Below, one piece after another: positions 7,303 through 15,476 of a stretch of 55,993 bases of DNA. Origin of the DNA: an uncultured Lachnospiraceae bacterium (GTDB lineage Bacteria > Bacillota > Clostridia > Lachnospirales > Lachnospiraceae). Position 1 is the first letter of the stretch, and the number at the start of each line of letters is the position of its first letter. The notes under the pieces were generated by a model that saw nothing but the letters and a program-made list of their open reading frames with translations, was not told the DNA's origin and searched no databases. The stretch spans positions 1 through 55,993 of the forward strand of contig CAKRTZ010000008.1 of NCBI GenBank assembly GCA_934402515.1. The letters are read 5' to 3'. The position numbers were made by a program, and so were the translations under genes.

Positions 7303-9216
7303 CTACCCTTCACTCAGCACTTCCCACTGTTCGTAAAAGGTTTCCAGTTTTTCATTGTTGGCGTCCTTTTCTTTGGAGAGGGCAGTGAGTTTTGCCACAT
7401 CCCGGCAGACTTCCGGGAGTGCCATTTCTTCGTCGATGGCAGCGTTTCTGTTTTCCAACTGCTCAATCTGTTCCTCGCATTTCTTTAAATCGTTGGCACG
7501 TTTCCTCTCCCTTGCCTGAGCCTCCCGTTGCTTTTGCCAGTTTTGCTTGTTTTCTGTAGATTCTGCAGAGGGGGCAGAACCTCCTGCCTGAAAGACTGGA
7601 TTGGAAACGGTTTCACCGGACTTTTCCAGATAGTAATCATAATTGCCCAGATAATTGGTGAGATGATTGTTTCGCAAATCCAGAATGCGGTGTGCGGTTC
7701 TGTTGATAAAGTAACGGTCATGGGAGACATATAACACAGTACCGGTATAGGAATTTAGTGCATCTTCCAAAATTTCCTTGGACATAATATCCAGATGGTT
7801 GGTAGGCTCATCCAGGATGAGAAAATTGGAGTCGGAGAGCATCAACTTCGCCAGGGAAACCCGTCCCCGTTCTCCACCGCTGAGGGACTGGATTTTTTTA
7901 AACACATCATCACCAGTGAAAAGAAAGGCGGCAAGAGTATTGCGGATTTCCGTGTTGGTCAAAGTAGGGTAGTCATCGGAAATCTCTTCAAACAAAGTTT
8001 TTTCCATATGCAGCACATGATGCTCCTGGTCATAATAGCCAATCTGTACATTGCTTCCCAGAGTGATCTTTCCCCCATCGGCGGGAACCAGACCATTGAT
8101 AATTTTTAAAATGGTGGTTTTTCCGGTTCCGTTATCTCCAATGATAGCGACATGTTCTCCCCGTTTAATCTCAAAGGACAAATCAGTAAAGAGAGGTTCT
8201 CTGTCAAACTGCTTGGACAATCCCTCAACGGTGAGAACATCGTTTCCGCTGACGAACTTGGGGGTGAGAGTCATATGCATGTCAGCTTTGGTTTCTGTGG
8301 GCTTTTCCACAACCTCCATTTTTTCCAGCATTTTTTCCCGGCTCTCTGCACGTTTGATGGATTTTTCTCGGTTAAAAGATTTTAGTCTGGCAATTACTTC
8401 TTCCTGGTGATTGATGACACGCTGGTTATTGACGTAAGCATTCCAGGCAGCCTGACGCAGGATTTCTTTTTTAGCGGCATAGGCGCTGTAATTTCCTTTA
8501 AAGACCGTGGCTTTGGTCTGATCAATCTCAATGATTTTGCCGGCAATTTTATCCAGAAAATAGCGGTCGTGGGACACGATAACCACAGCTCCTTTGTAAT
8601 TGAGCAGGTAGGTTTCCAACCAGGCAATGGAAGACATATCAAGGTGGTTGGTAGGCTCATCCAGATAGATTAAATCCGGTTTCTGTAAGAGCATCTTTCC
8701 CAAAGCAACGCGGGTTTTCTGACCGCCGGAAAGGGTGGCAATTTTTTTGTCAAATTCTTCCTCGGTAAAGCCGAGACCCTTTAAGATTCCCACCACTTCA
8801 CTGCGGTAGGCGTAGCCGTTTCCAAGCTCAAAGCGGTTGGTCAGTCTATTGTACTGATCCATGAGTGCTTCCAGAGCGTCACCACTTGCAGATTTCATTT
8901 CATTTTCCAGGAAACGGAGTTGATGTTCCATGTCGATAAATTCCTGTTTGACGGATAGAAGTTCCTCATAAATGGAGTTGTCGGAATCCACAGACTGGTG
9001 TTGTGCGAGGTAACCGAAAGTGGCATCCTTGGCATAGGTGACCTGCCCTTCATCTGGTTCCATTTCTCCCACGAGAATGCGAAGCAAGGTAGTCTTTCCT
9101 GCACCATTGATACCTACGATGGCGGCCTTCTCGTTTTCTTCTATATGAAAAGATACATTCTGTAAAACCTTGTGTTCCACAAAGGCTTTGCTGATATTTA
9201 CTGCTGAAAGAATCAT
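7303..9216 (-). CDS. ABC-F family ATPase (YdiF-like), translation-associated
   Basis: A 637-residue soluble tandem-ABC protein without membrane segments. Domain 1 has Walker A GINGAGKTT, signature LSGGQKTR and Walker B IYLDEPTNHLD; domain 2 has GDNGTGKTT, LSGGERGR and LILDEPTNHLD. The interdomain linker (about residues 240-320) is charged and helical, and the last ~80 residues form a coiled coil after a Ser/Glu-rich spacer. ABC-F proteins bind the ribosomal E site and act in translation control or antibiotic protection. Length and the coiled-coil tail fit the YdiF/Uup-like branch rather than a dedicated resistance factor. It is the only minus-strand gene in the window and diverges from rex across a 273-base region. 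Its ribosome site is AGGAGATAAG before the ATG. Confidence 0.9.
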   Translation of the reverse strand: MILSAVNISKAFVEHKVLQNVSFHIEENEKAAIVGINGAGKTTLLRILVGEMEPDEGQVTYAKDATFGYLAQHQSVDSDNSIYEELLSVKQEFIDMEHQLRFLENEMKSASGDALEALMDQYNRLTNRFELGNGYAYRSEVVGILKGLGFTEEEFDKKIATLSGGQKTRVALGKMLLQKPDLIYLDEPTNHLDMSSIAWLETYLLNYKGAVVIVSHDRYFLDKIAGKIIEIDQTKATVFKGNYSAYAAKKEILRQAAWNAYVNNQRVINHQEEVIARLKSFNREKSIKRAESREKMLEKMEVVEKPTETKADMHMTLTPKFVSGNDVLTVEGLSKQFDREPLFTDLSFEIKRGEHVAIIGDNGTGKTTILKIINGLVPADGGKITLGSNVQIGYYDQEHHVLHMEKTLFEEISDDYPTLTNTEIRNTLAAFLFTGDDVFKKIQSLSGGERGRVSLAKLMLSDSNFLILDEPTNHLDIMSKEILEDALNSYTGTVLYVSHDRYFINRTAHRILDLRNNHLTNYLGNYDYYLEKSGETVSNPVFQAGGSAPSAESTENKQNWQKQREAQARERKRANDLKKCEEQIEQLENRNAAIDEEMALPEVCRDVAKLTALSKEKDANNEKLETFYEQWEVLSEG

Positions 9217-9255
9217 TTCTTATCTCCTGATGATTTATGTGTTACAAACGCTACT

Positions 9256-9285
9256 AGTTTACAGCCTGTAAGTCGTATCTGTCAA
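9256..9285 (-). promoter_or_regulatory. Putative leftward promoter for the ABC-F gene
   Basis: Read on the minus strand, TTGACA (9285-9280) is followed after 18 bases by TAAACT (9261-9256); the ABC-F start codon is about 40 bases further on. The -35 lies in the 14-base motif ATGATTGACAGATA, which also surrounds the rex -35. Confidence 0.55.
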
Positions 9286-9289
9286 TCAT
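9276..9289. repeat. 14-bp motif, left copy, at the ABC-F -35 box
   Basis: TATCTGTCAATCAT is the exact reverse complement of ATGATTGACAGATA at 9415-9428. The two copies face outward over the -35 elements of the two divergent promoters. A partial copy (GTCAATCAT) lies at 9386-9394. Confidence 0.75.
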
Positions 9290-9292
9290 GCA

Positions 9293-9319
9293 GCAGTAAA
9301 ACACTTGCTGTTTTGCTGC
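9293..9319. repeat. Inverted repeat in the rex/ABC-F intergenic region
   Basis: GCAGTAAAACA (9293-9303) pairs with TGTTTTGCTGC (9309-9319) with one G-U/A-C type mismatch and a 5-base loop. It lies just upstream of the leftward promoter. No T-run follows, so an operator or processing element is more likely than a terminator. Confidence 0.5.
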
Positions 9320-9385
9320 GTAAGAACGTGATTCATGCGTGAGCAGACTCCTCTTGCACAGCAAAACTAAATTGAGTCTGAGAAG

Positions 9386-9423
9386 GTCAATCATTGCCAG
9401 TCAAAAGACAGGCAATGATTGAC
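9386..9423. repeat. Perfect 13-bp inverted repeat overlapping the rex -35 box
   Basis: GTCAATCATTGCC (9386-9398) and GGCAATGATTGAC (9411-9423) are perfect reverse complements around a 12-base spacer. The right arm runs into the TTGACA of the rex promoter, so a protein bound here would control access to it. It does not match the TTGTGAA/TTGTTAA Rex operator pattern. Confidence 0.75.
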
Positions 9424-9447
9424 AGATATTTAACATACGACTATAAT
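9419..9447 (+). promoter_or_regulatory. Consensus sigma-A promoter for rex
   Basis: TTGACA (9419-9424) and TATAAT (9442-9447) are perfect consensus boxes at the ideal 17-base spacing. Transcription would begin about 35 bases before the rex start. Confidence 0.85.
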
Positions 9448-9489
9448 AAGAGATAAAAATATGAATTTGCGGATATGGGGGAATGAATC

Positions 9490-10134
9490 GTGGAAACAAA
9501 AGAGATTTCGCAGGCAGTAATTGGAAGATTGCCGCGGTATTTTCGATATTTAGGGGAGCTGAAGGACGACGGCGTGGAGCGGATTTCTTCTCAGGAACTA
9601 AGTGAACTCATGCAGGTAACCGCCTCCCAGATCCGCCAGGATTTCAATAATTTCGGTGGCTTCGGACAGCAGGGATATGGATATAATGTGGAATACTTAT
9701 ATAAAGAGATCGGCCGGATCCTTGGTCTGGATCACACACATAACCTGATTATCGTAGGTGCTGGCAACCTTGGTCAGGCATTGGCCAACTATATGAATTT
9801 TGCCAAAAGAGGATTCCTGTTTGTGGGAATCTTTGATAAAGATCCGGAATTGTATGGCAAAAAAGTACGAAATATTGAAGTACAACCCATGGAAAATATG
9901 GAGCGCTTTGTAAAGGAACATGATGTGGACATTGCGGTACTGACCATTCCTAAGGCCAGTGTAGTGCCCATCGCAGAAGATCTGGTGCGTTTCGGAATTA
10001 AGGGTATCTGGAATTTCGCACATGTGGATTTAAAGGTTCCGCGGGATGTGCAGGTGGAGAATGTACATTTGTCCGACAGCCTGATGAAATTATCTTACAA
10101 TCTGAATCGTTTTGAAAGCACGGAGAACATGTAA
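9490..10134 (+). CDS. rex: Redox-sensing transcriptional repressor Rex
   Basis: A 214-residue repressor that senses the NADH/NAD+ ratio and controls fermentation and energy genes. The N-terminal winged helix (to ~residue 80) shows the family stretches RLPRYFRYL, SSQELSELM and SQIRQDFNNFGGFGQQGYGY. The Rossmann domain has the dinucleotide loop GAGNLGQALANY near residue 90, followed by FVGIFDKDPE and IPKASV. The start is GTG at 9490, behind GGGGG. It has a consensus promoter just upstream. The coiled-coil gene starting 12 bases after its stop is probably co-transcribed. Whether Rex represses itself is open, since no clear Rex operator lies at its own promoter. Confidence 0.95.
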   Translation: METKEISQAVIGRLPRYFRYLGELKDDGVERISSQELSELMQVTASQIRQDFNNFGGFGQQGYGYNVEYLYKEIGRILGLDHTHNLIIVGAGNLGQALANYMNFAKRGFLFVGIFDKDPELYGKKVRNIEVQPMENMERFVKEHDVDIAVLTIPKASVVPIAEDLVRFGIKGIWNFAHVDLKVPRDVQVENVHLSDSLMKLSYNLNRFESTENM

Positions 10135-10146
10135 GGGGTGAGTTTG

Positions 10147-10800
10147 GTGTCACGATCTGAAAAAATATTTCAACCGGCATTAAAAGGGAAAAAGATTCCC
10201 ATACTGACATTAGACAATAAATGGCATCTGCTTTTCAAACAGAAGGGAAAGCCTGCCCAGGTGGAGAAAACTGCTGCAGAGTTAAACGAACTTCTGGTTC
10301 GCCAGGGGAAGGTCAACACCCAGGTGAAAAAGGTGAAAACCTTAAAAAAGCAATTGATGGATGGTATCATGGTTGCCGCAGATGAAATGAATTCCGGAAA
10401 AACTGACGGCAAATCCGAAGGATTGCAGGAAAAGAAACTGAAGGAAAGTAAGCGCCTTATCGAGGACTGCAATCAGAAACTGGAGAAACTGGAGGATGAG
10501 CAGCTGGATTTGCCAAGACTCATTGAGGATAAGAACTATGATCTGATGTTGCAGACCATGGAGGAATGCTATATAACCATGGAGGAAAATACCAGCCAGA
10601 TCCAGCAGATTGATGAATGGGTGAAACAGATCCGCATTGAGTTGAAAAAGCGCCTGGTACAGAAACAGGAGATGGAGGAAACAAATCGCAATCTTTATGC
10701 CTACATGCATGACATTTTTGGCTCAGATGTGATTGAACTTTTTGATATGAAGTATGACCCCAAGGACAATCTGGACATCGGGGATTCGCAACAGGGATAA
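10147..10800 (+). CDS. Uncharacterised coiled-coil protein downstream of rex
   Basis: I do not recognise this 217-residue protein. It has no signal peptide, membrane segment or enzyme motif. The first ~50 residues form a compact basic segment (KGKKIPILTLDNKWHLLF), and residues ~55-195 are strongly helical and rich in Lys, Glu and Gln with heptad-like spacing, so a coiled coil or helical bundle is likely. The tail is acidic. The GTG at 10147 is preferred over GTG 10138 because AAGGGG at 10133-10138 is 8 bases ahead of the former and touches the latter. It starts 12 bases after rex and is followed by a hairpin at 10805. A cytoplasmic scaffold or regulator role is only a guess. Confidence 0.7.
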   Translation: MSRSEKIFQPALKGKKIPILTLDNKWHLLFKQKGKPAQVEKTAAELNELLVRQGKVNTQVKKVKTLKKQLMDGIMVAADEMNSGKTDGKSEGLQEKKLKESKRLIEDCNQKLEKLEDEQLDLPRLIEDKNYDLMLQTMEECYITMEENTSQIQQIDEWVKQIRIELKKRLVQKQEMEETNRNLYAYMHDIFGSDVIELFDMKYDPKDNLDIGDSQQG

Positions 10801-10804
10801 TGGG

Positions 10805-10829
10805 AGGGCAGCCGTAAGGTTGCCCTTTA
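10805..10829 (+). terminator. Weak terminator-like hairpin after the rex transcription unit
   Basis: AGGGCAGCC (10805-10813) pairs with GGTTGCCCT (10818-10826) with one G-U pair and a GTAA tetraloop, followed by only TTTA. Partial read-through into nnr is likely. Confidence 0.5.
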
Positions 10830-10856
10830 TGAATAGGAAAACAAAGAGGGAAAAGT

Positions 10857-12518
10857 ATGCAGAATCTGGTAACAGCACAGGAAATGAAAGCGGCGGACAA
10901 AAGGACGAGTGAGCAGTTTGGAATAGACAGCCTTGTCCTGATGGAGCGGGCGGCTCTTTCCGCAAAAGAAATTTTGTCAAAACAGTTCCCCGGGGCAAAC
11001 TGTTTTCTGTTTTTTTGCGGAGTAGGTAATAATGGTGGAGATGGATTGGCTCTGGCAAGAATGCTTTTTCTGGAGCAAAAGCAGGTGGAAGTAGTTATGG
11101 TGGGAGATCCTGCCCGCTGCACCCCTCCCTGCAGAAGACAGTTGCAAACGGCAAAAGCTTATGGAGTCCCTGTCTATACAAAAGGAAAATTACCGGAGGA
11201 TGAAGTACTTCAAGAGAAAGTGAAACGGGCAGAGATTGTTGTGGATGCTCTGTTGGGGGTAGGTGTAAACCGGCCAATCGGAGAACCTATGAACCGGGTA
11301 ATCCGGGCAATCAATCAGCGCCTGATAAAGACAAAATGCGTCAGCCTTGATCTGCCCACCGGCATTCACACGGATACCGGGGAAGTGTTGGGAACAGCTG
11401 TACGGGCTGATCTTACCGTTACCTTTGCTTTTCAAAAGCTGGGGCTGATTCGGTTCCCTGGATGTGAATTTGCTGGCAGGGTACAGCTTGCTGACGCAGG
11501 AATTACCAGGGAATCCCTGACGGATCCGGTACATTTCACATATACGAAAAGGGAGATACGGGAAAGAATACCCCGGCGGGCTGGATCCGGCAACAAAGGC
11601 ACCTTTGGAAAAGTGTTGATCATTGCCGGAAGTCATGACATGGCGGGGGCAGCACTTTTATGTGCAAGAGGAGCCTATGGTGTGGGAGCGGGAATGGTGA
11701 AAATCGTCACTTGTGCCTCCAACCGCGTGATTGTGCAGACTTCGCTGCCGGAAGCCATGCTTTTGACCTATGAGGCAAAAGATCTGAAGGATGCAGAGGA
11801 AGAAAACGGAGGAGAATTTGATACCAGACTTGCCGATTCCATACAGTGGGCGGATAGTATTGTGATTGGCCCCGGACTTTCTATGGGAAAAACAGCGGAA
11901 AAGTTATTGGAACGTACAATTCGATATCTGAAGCATTCTTTGACGGAGAAAGTTGCACCAGATAAGGTCCTTTTATTGGATGCGGACGCGTTAAATCTTA
12001 TCTCGGAAAAGGAAAATCTGCGGCAGCTTCTGAAACAATGTAATATCCCCACGGTGCTGACCCCACATCCCGGAGAACTTGCCAGACTGACGGAAAATCC
12101 GGTACAGACTCTGAAAGCAGACCCGGAACAGGGGACCGAAAAGTTTCGCCATATTTTTGATAAGGCAGTGCTTGTATGTAAAGATGCCCGCACTTATGTA
12201 TTCCCGGATTTGCAATCGGAAAATCCCCATATTTTTGTCAACACCTTGGGAAATGATGGCATGGCAACGGCTGGAAGCGGAGATGTACTGGCAGGAATTC
12301 TGGGGGGAATCTGTGCCATTGTCATCCGTGACCAAAGGAGCGGAGAAAATTCTGCCTGGTGCTGGAAAACGGTATGCCTTGGCGTGGCGATCCACGGTGC
12401 GGCCGGAGATTTTGCAGCCGGAAAATTTGGAAAAGCATCCATGAGAGCAGGAGATATTGCAGATGAACTGCCGGAGGTAATGGGCGGTGGTCAAAGAGAT
12501 GAGAGTATGATAAAATAA
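10857..12518 (+). CDS. nnr: Bifunctional NAD(P)HX epimerase / ADP-dependent NAD(P)HX dehydratase
   Basis: A 553-residue fusion enzyme that repairs hydrated NADH and NADPH. The N-terminal YjeF_N domain (to ~215) epimerises NAD(P)HX; GVGNNGGDGLALARML and VDALLGVGVNRP are its nucleotide motifs. The C-terminal ribokinase-fold domain (from ~230) is the dehydratase: GNKGTFGKVLIIAGS at its start, LTPHPGELARL in the middle, and AGSGDVLAGILGGI with the catalytic Asp near residue 475. AGAGGG lies 6 bases before the ATG. In many Firmicutes this gene sits beside acpS; that gene is absent here. mutL follows 39 bases later. Confidence 0.95.
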   Translation: MQNLVTAQEMKAADKRTSEQFGIDSLVLMERAALSAKEILSKQFPGANCFLFFCGVGNNGGDGLALARMLFLEQKQVEVVMVGDPARCTPPCRRQLQTAKAYGVPVYTKGKLPEDEVLQEKVKRAEIVVDALLGVGVNRPIGEPMNRVIRAINQRLIKTKCVSLDLPTGIHTDTGEVLGTAVRADLTVTFAFQKLGLIRFPGCEFAGRVQLADAGITRESLTDPVHFTYTKREIRERIPRRAGSGNKGTFGKVLIIAGSHDMAGAALLCARGAYGVGAGMVKIVTCASNRVIVQTSLPEAMLLTYEAKDLKDAEEENGGEFDTRLADSIQWADSIVIGPGLSMGKTAEKLLERTIRYLKHSLTEKVAPDKVLLLDADALNLISEKENLRQLLKQCNIPTVLTPHPGELARLTENPVQTLKADPEQGTEKFRHIFDKAVLVCKDARTYVFPDLQSENPHIFVNTLGNDGMATAGSGDVLAGILGGICAIVIRDQRSGENSAWCWKTVCLGVAIHGAAGDFAAGKFGKASMRAGDIADELPEVMGGGQRDESMIK

Positions 12519-12557
12519 AACCGTCAGATAAAGGATACAAAAGAAAAGGAGAGCAGT

Positions 12558-14489
12558 ATGCCTGAGATTCGCGTGTTGGATCATGACACAATTGATAAGA
12601 TTGCTGCCGGTGAAGTGGTAGAACGTCCTTCCAGTGTGGTAAAGGAACTGGTAGAAAATGCCATGGATGCCGGTTCAGATACGATTACGGTAGAGATCCG
12701 GGGGGGCGGCATTGATTTTATACGGGTGACGGATAATGGTTGTGGAATTCCGTCTGACCAGATTGAAACGGCATTTATGCGCCATGCCACCAGTAAAATC
12801 CGCTGTGCAGATGATCTTGATGTGGTGGAAAGCCTGGGATTCCGCGGGGAGGCATTGTCTAGTATCGGTGCCGTGGCACAGATTGAACTGATTACCAAAA
12901 CGCCGGAGGCTTTGATCGGAACCCGTTATATCAGCGAAGGGGATGGTCAAAAAAACTGTGAGGATATCGGAGCTCCGGATGGCACCACGGTGATGGTCCG
13001 CAATCTGTTTTACAATACTCCGGTACGCCGGAAGTTTTTGAAGACAGCAGCCACAGAGGGAAGTTATATCGCAGATCTGATGGAGCATCTGGCACTGAGT
13101 CATCCTTCTGTCTCTTTTAAATTTATGGTGAATGGTACGGTGAAATTTCACACCTCCGGAAACGGAGATCTGAAAGAAGTTATATATCGTATTTACGGCA
13201 GGGAGACCGCCAGTGAACTGATCCCTCTGGATTCCCAGGTGCCGGGAATGAAACTTACCGGGTATCTTGGTAAACCGGTGATGAACAGGAGTAATCGAAG
13301 CTTTGAAACTTATTTTGTCAATGGACGTTATATCCGAAGTGATTTGATTGCCAAAGCATTGGAAGAGGGATATAAAGAATATCTGATGCAGCATAAATAT
13401 CCCTTTGTGGTCTTACATTTTGATATTGATACCGCTTATGTGGATGTCAACGTGCATCCTACGAAAATGGATGTGCGTTTTACCGACGGCCCGGCGGTAT
13501 TTGACTTTGTGGCAAGTTCTGTGGAGTCAGCGTTAAAGGTACATGAGATGATTCCGGATGTCTATCTGGTACCACAGGAAAAAGATCCTCAGGTGAAGGA
13601 GTCTGTCCCCGAGCCTTTTGAAGAGAGAAGAATTGCCAATCCCTTGGGAGAACCGCCGGTTCAGGCGATTCCCAGAACCATTCCGCAGCCGGTTTCCAAC
13701 GTGGTGATGCAGGAAAAAGCATCCGCAGGAAATGCAGCCTTTACCGTAAGCTTTGATGACGAGGAGGAAAAGACAGATTTTAAGGTGCTGAACAGTCAGC
13801 CTCAAACTTCGCCAGCAACATCCAGCGTAATTAAAGCGAAGGATACGGTGATCATTGAGAAATCGGTACAGATGGATCTGTTTGAGGAGAAACTTCTGAC
13901 GAAGGATGCCAGACAGCAATATCGTATTCTGGGACAGATTTTCGATACCTATTGGATCATTGCATTTCAGGATAAAATCTTTCTGGTGGATCAGCATGCA
14001 GCCCATGAAAAAGTCCGGTTTGAACGTTTCATGAAAAATTATCGGGAAAAAACCATCGCAGCACAGTATCTGAATCCCCCTATCATTATTACACTGACAG
14101 GACAGGAAGAGAGTGCATTAAAAGAATACTTTAATTACTTTACAGAGCTGGGGTTTGAAATTGAGGAATTTGGAGGAAACTCCTATGCCCTGCGGGCAGT
14201 GCCCACAGATCTGTATGGGTGCAGTGAGAAACAGTTCTTTACGGAAATTCTGGATGAACTGGTGCAGGGGCCGGTGCGTGGAACCGCAGATGTAGTGCGG
14301 ACAAAGATTGCCTCCATGTCCTGCAAGGCTGCCGTGAAGGGAAATACCCGGTTTTCCACAGCAGAGATGGAAGCTTTGATCGATGAACTGCTGACTCTGG
14401 AGAATCCCTATAACTGCCCTCACGGCCGCCCCACCATTGTGACTTTGAGTAAATATGAAATCGAAAGGAAATTTAAACGGATTGTATAG
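12558..14489 (+). CDS. mutL: DNA mismatch repair protein MutL
   Basis: A 643-residue mismatch repair ATPase and endonuclease that couples MutS recognition to strand cutting. The GHKL ATPase motifs are present in order: ELVENAMDAG (about residue 33), DNGCGI, GFRGEALSSIGAV and GTTVMVRNLFYNTP. The middle domain ends near residue 330; a variable linker (~345-440) precedes the C-terminal dimerisation domain. That domain keeps the endonuclease signature DQHAAHEKVRFE (DQHAx2Ex4E type) and CPHGRPT, so it is the nicking form found in bacteria without MutH. AGGAGAG is the ribosome site. mutS, its usual partner gene, is not adjacent. The stop is directly followed by miaA. Confidence 0.97.
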   Translation: MPEIRVLDHDTIDKIAAGEVVERPSSVVKELVENAMDAGSDTITVEIRGGGIDFIRVTDNGCGIPSDQIETAFMRHATSKIRCADDLDVVESLGFRGEALSSIGAVAQIELITKTPEALIGTRYISEGDGQKNCEDIGAPDGTTVMVRNLFYNTPVRRKFLKTAATEGSYIADLMEHLALSHPSVSFKFMVNGTVKFHTSGNGDLKEVIYRIYGRETASELIPLDSQVPGMKLTGYLGKPVMNRSNRSFETYFVNGRYIRSDLIAKALEEGYKEYLMQHKYPFVVLHFDIDTAYVDVNVHPTKMDVRFTDGPAVFDFVASSVESALKVHEMIPDVYLVPQEKDPQVKESVPEPFEERRIANPLGEPPVQAIPRTIPQPVSNVVMQEKASAGNAAFTVSFDDEEEKTDFKVLNSQPQTSPATSSVIKAKDTVIIEKSVQMDLFEEKLLTKDARQQYRILGQIFDTYWIIAFQDKIFLVDQHAAHEKVRFERFMKNYREKTIAAQYLNPPIIITLTGQEESALKEYFNYFTELGFEIEEFGGNSYALRAVPTDLYGCSEKQFFTEILDELVQGPVRGTADVVRTKIASMSCKAAVKGNTRFSTAEMEALIDELLTLENPYNCPHGRPTIVTLSKYEIERKFKRIV

Positions 14490-15446
14490 ATGAAAAGTGA
14501 AAAGCAACCGTTAGTGATTTTGACAGGGCCGACGGCAGTGGGAAAGACCGCGCTTTCCATTGCGTTGGCAAAGCGTATACAGGGGGAGATCATCTCAGCA
14601 GATTCCATGCAGGTCTACCGTGGGATGGACATCGGCTCGGCAAAGATTCTACCGGAGGAAATGGACGGAGTTCCTCATCACCTGATCGACATTTTAGATC
14701 CGAGAGAAGAGTTTAACGTGGTGACGTTCCAGCAGAAAGCCAGAGAGGCAATGCTGGGAATTTATGAACGGGACCGTATTCCCATCGTAGTGGGAGGAAC
14801 CGGGTTTTATATTCAGGCACTTCTGTATGATATTGATTTTACTGAAAACGGAGAGGATAAAAGTTTCCGGCATGAACTGGAAGAACTGGCGAAGACACCG
14901 GAAGGAGCCGGACGGTTACACCAGCGGCTGAAAGAAGTGGATCCGGTTTCTGCGGAAATGATCCATGCCAATAATACCAAAAGAGTGATCCGGGCGTTGG
15001 AATTTTTTGAAGAGACAGGGACAAGAATTTCCGACCATAATGAACAGCAGCGCCAGAAAGAATCACCTTACCGTTTCTGCTATTTCGTATTGGAGGATGA
15101 GCGTTCCCTGCTTTATGAACGGATAGACAGAAGAGTCGATGAAATGATAAGCCAGGGGCTGGTACAGGAAGTGGAGAAACTTCGCTCACAGGGATGTGAC
15201 CGGAGCATGGTATCCATGCAGGGGCTGGGCTATAAGGAAATTCTGGATTATCTGGATGGTCAGTGCAGCCTGGAGCGGGCTGTATACCTGATCAAACGGG
15301 ATACCAGACATTTTGCAAAACGGCAGATCACCTGGTTTAAACGGGAAAAGGATGTGACCTGGATCAGGCGCCAGGAACTGGGCAATGACCCGGTAGTGCT
15401 TCTACAAGCTATTGAGACAGAACTTACTGCCAGAGGAATCCTTTAA
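14490..15446 (+). CDS. miaA: tRNA dimethylallyltransferase
   Basis: A 318-residue enzyme that transfers a dimethylallyl group to A37 of tRNAs reading UNN codons, improving reading-frame fidelity. The P-loop GPTAVGKTALS begins at about residue 11, followed by the substrate motif ISADSMQVYRGMDIGSAK and IVVGGTGFYIQALL. The C-terminal third has RDTRHFAKRQITWFKRE, typical of the family. Its ATG abuts the mutL stop codon without a gap, so the two are translationally coupled; the mutL-miaA pairing is common in bacteria. Confidence 0.97.
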   Translation: MKSEKQPLVILTGPTAVGKTALSIALAKRIQGEIISADSMQVYRGMDIGSAKILPEEMDGVPHHLIDILDPREEFNVVTFQQKAREAMLGIYERDRIPIVVGGTGFYIQALLYDIDFTENGEDKSFRHELEELAKTPEGAGRLHQRLKEVDPVSAEMIHANNTKRVIRALEFFEETGTRISDHNEQQRQKESPYRFCYFVLEDERSLLYERIDRRVDEMISQGLVQEVEKLRSQGCDRSMVSMQGLGYKEILDYLDGQCSLERAVYLIKRDTRHFAKRQITWFKREKDVTWIRRQELGNDPVVLLQAIETELTARGIL

Positions 15447-15476
15447 GAAAAGAACAGAAAGGTTGTTTTAGATAAC

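Noticed and set aside
9217..9489. Riboswitch or antibiotic-responsive leader for the ABC-F gene
   Set aside because: The likely leftward promoter leaves a leader of about 40 bases, too short for an attenuator, and no known aptamer pattern is visible.
12675..13394. 239-residue minus-strand open frame within mutL
   Set aside because: It mirrors conserved MutL ATPase codons and has no recognisable features; a shadow frame.
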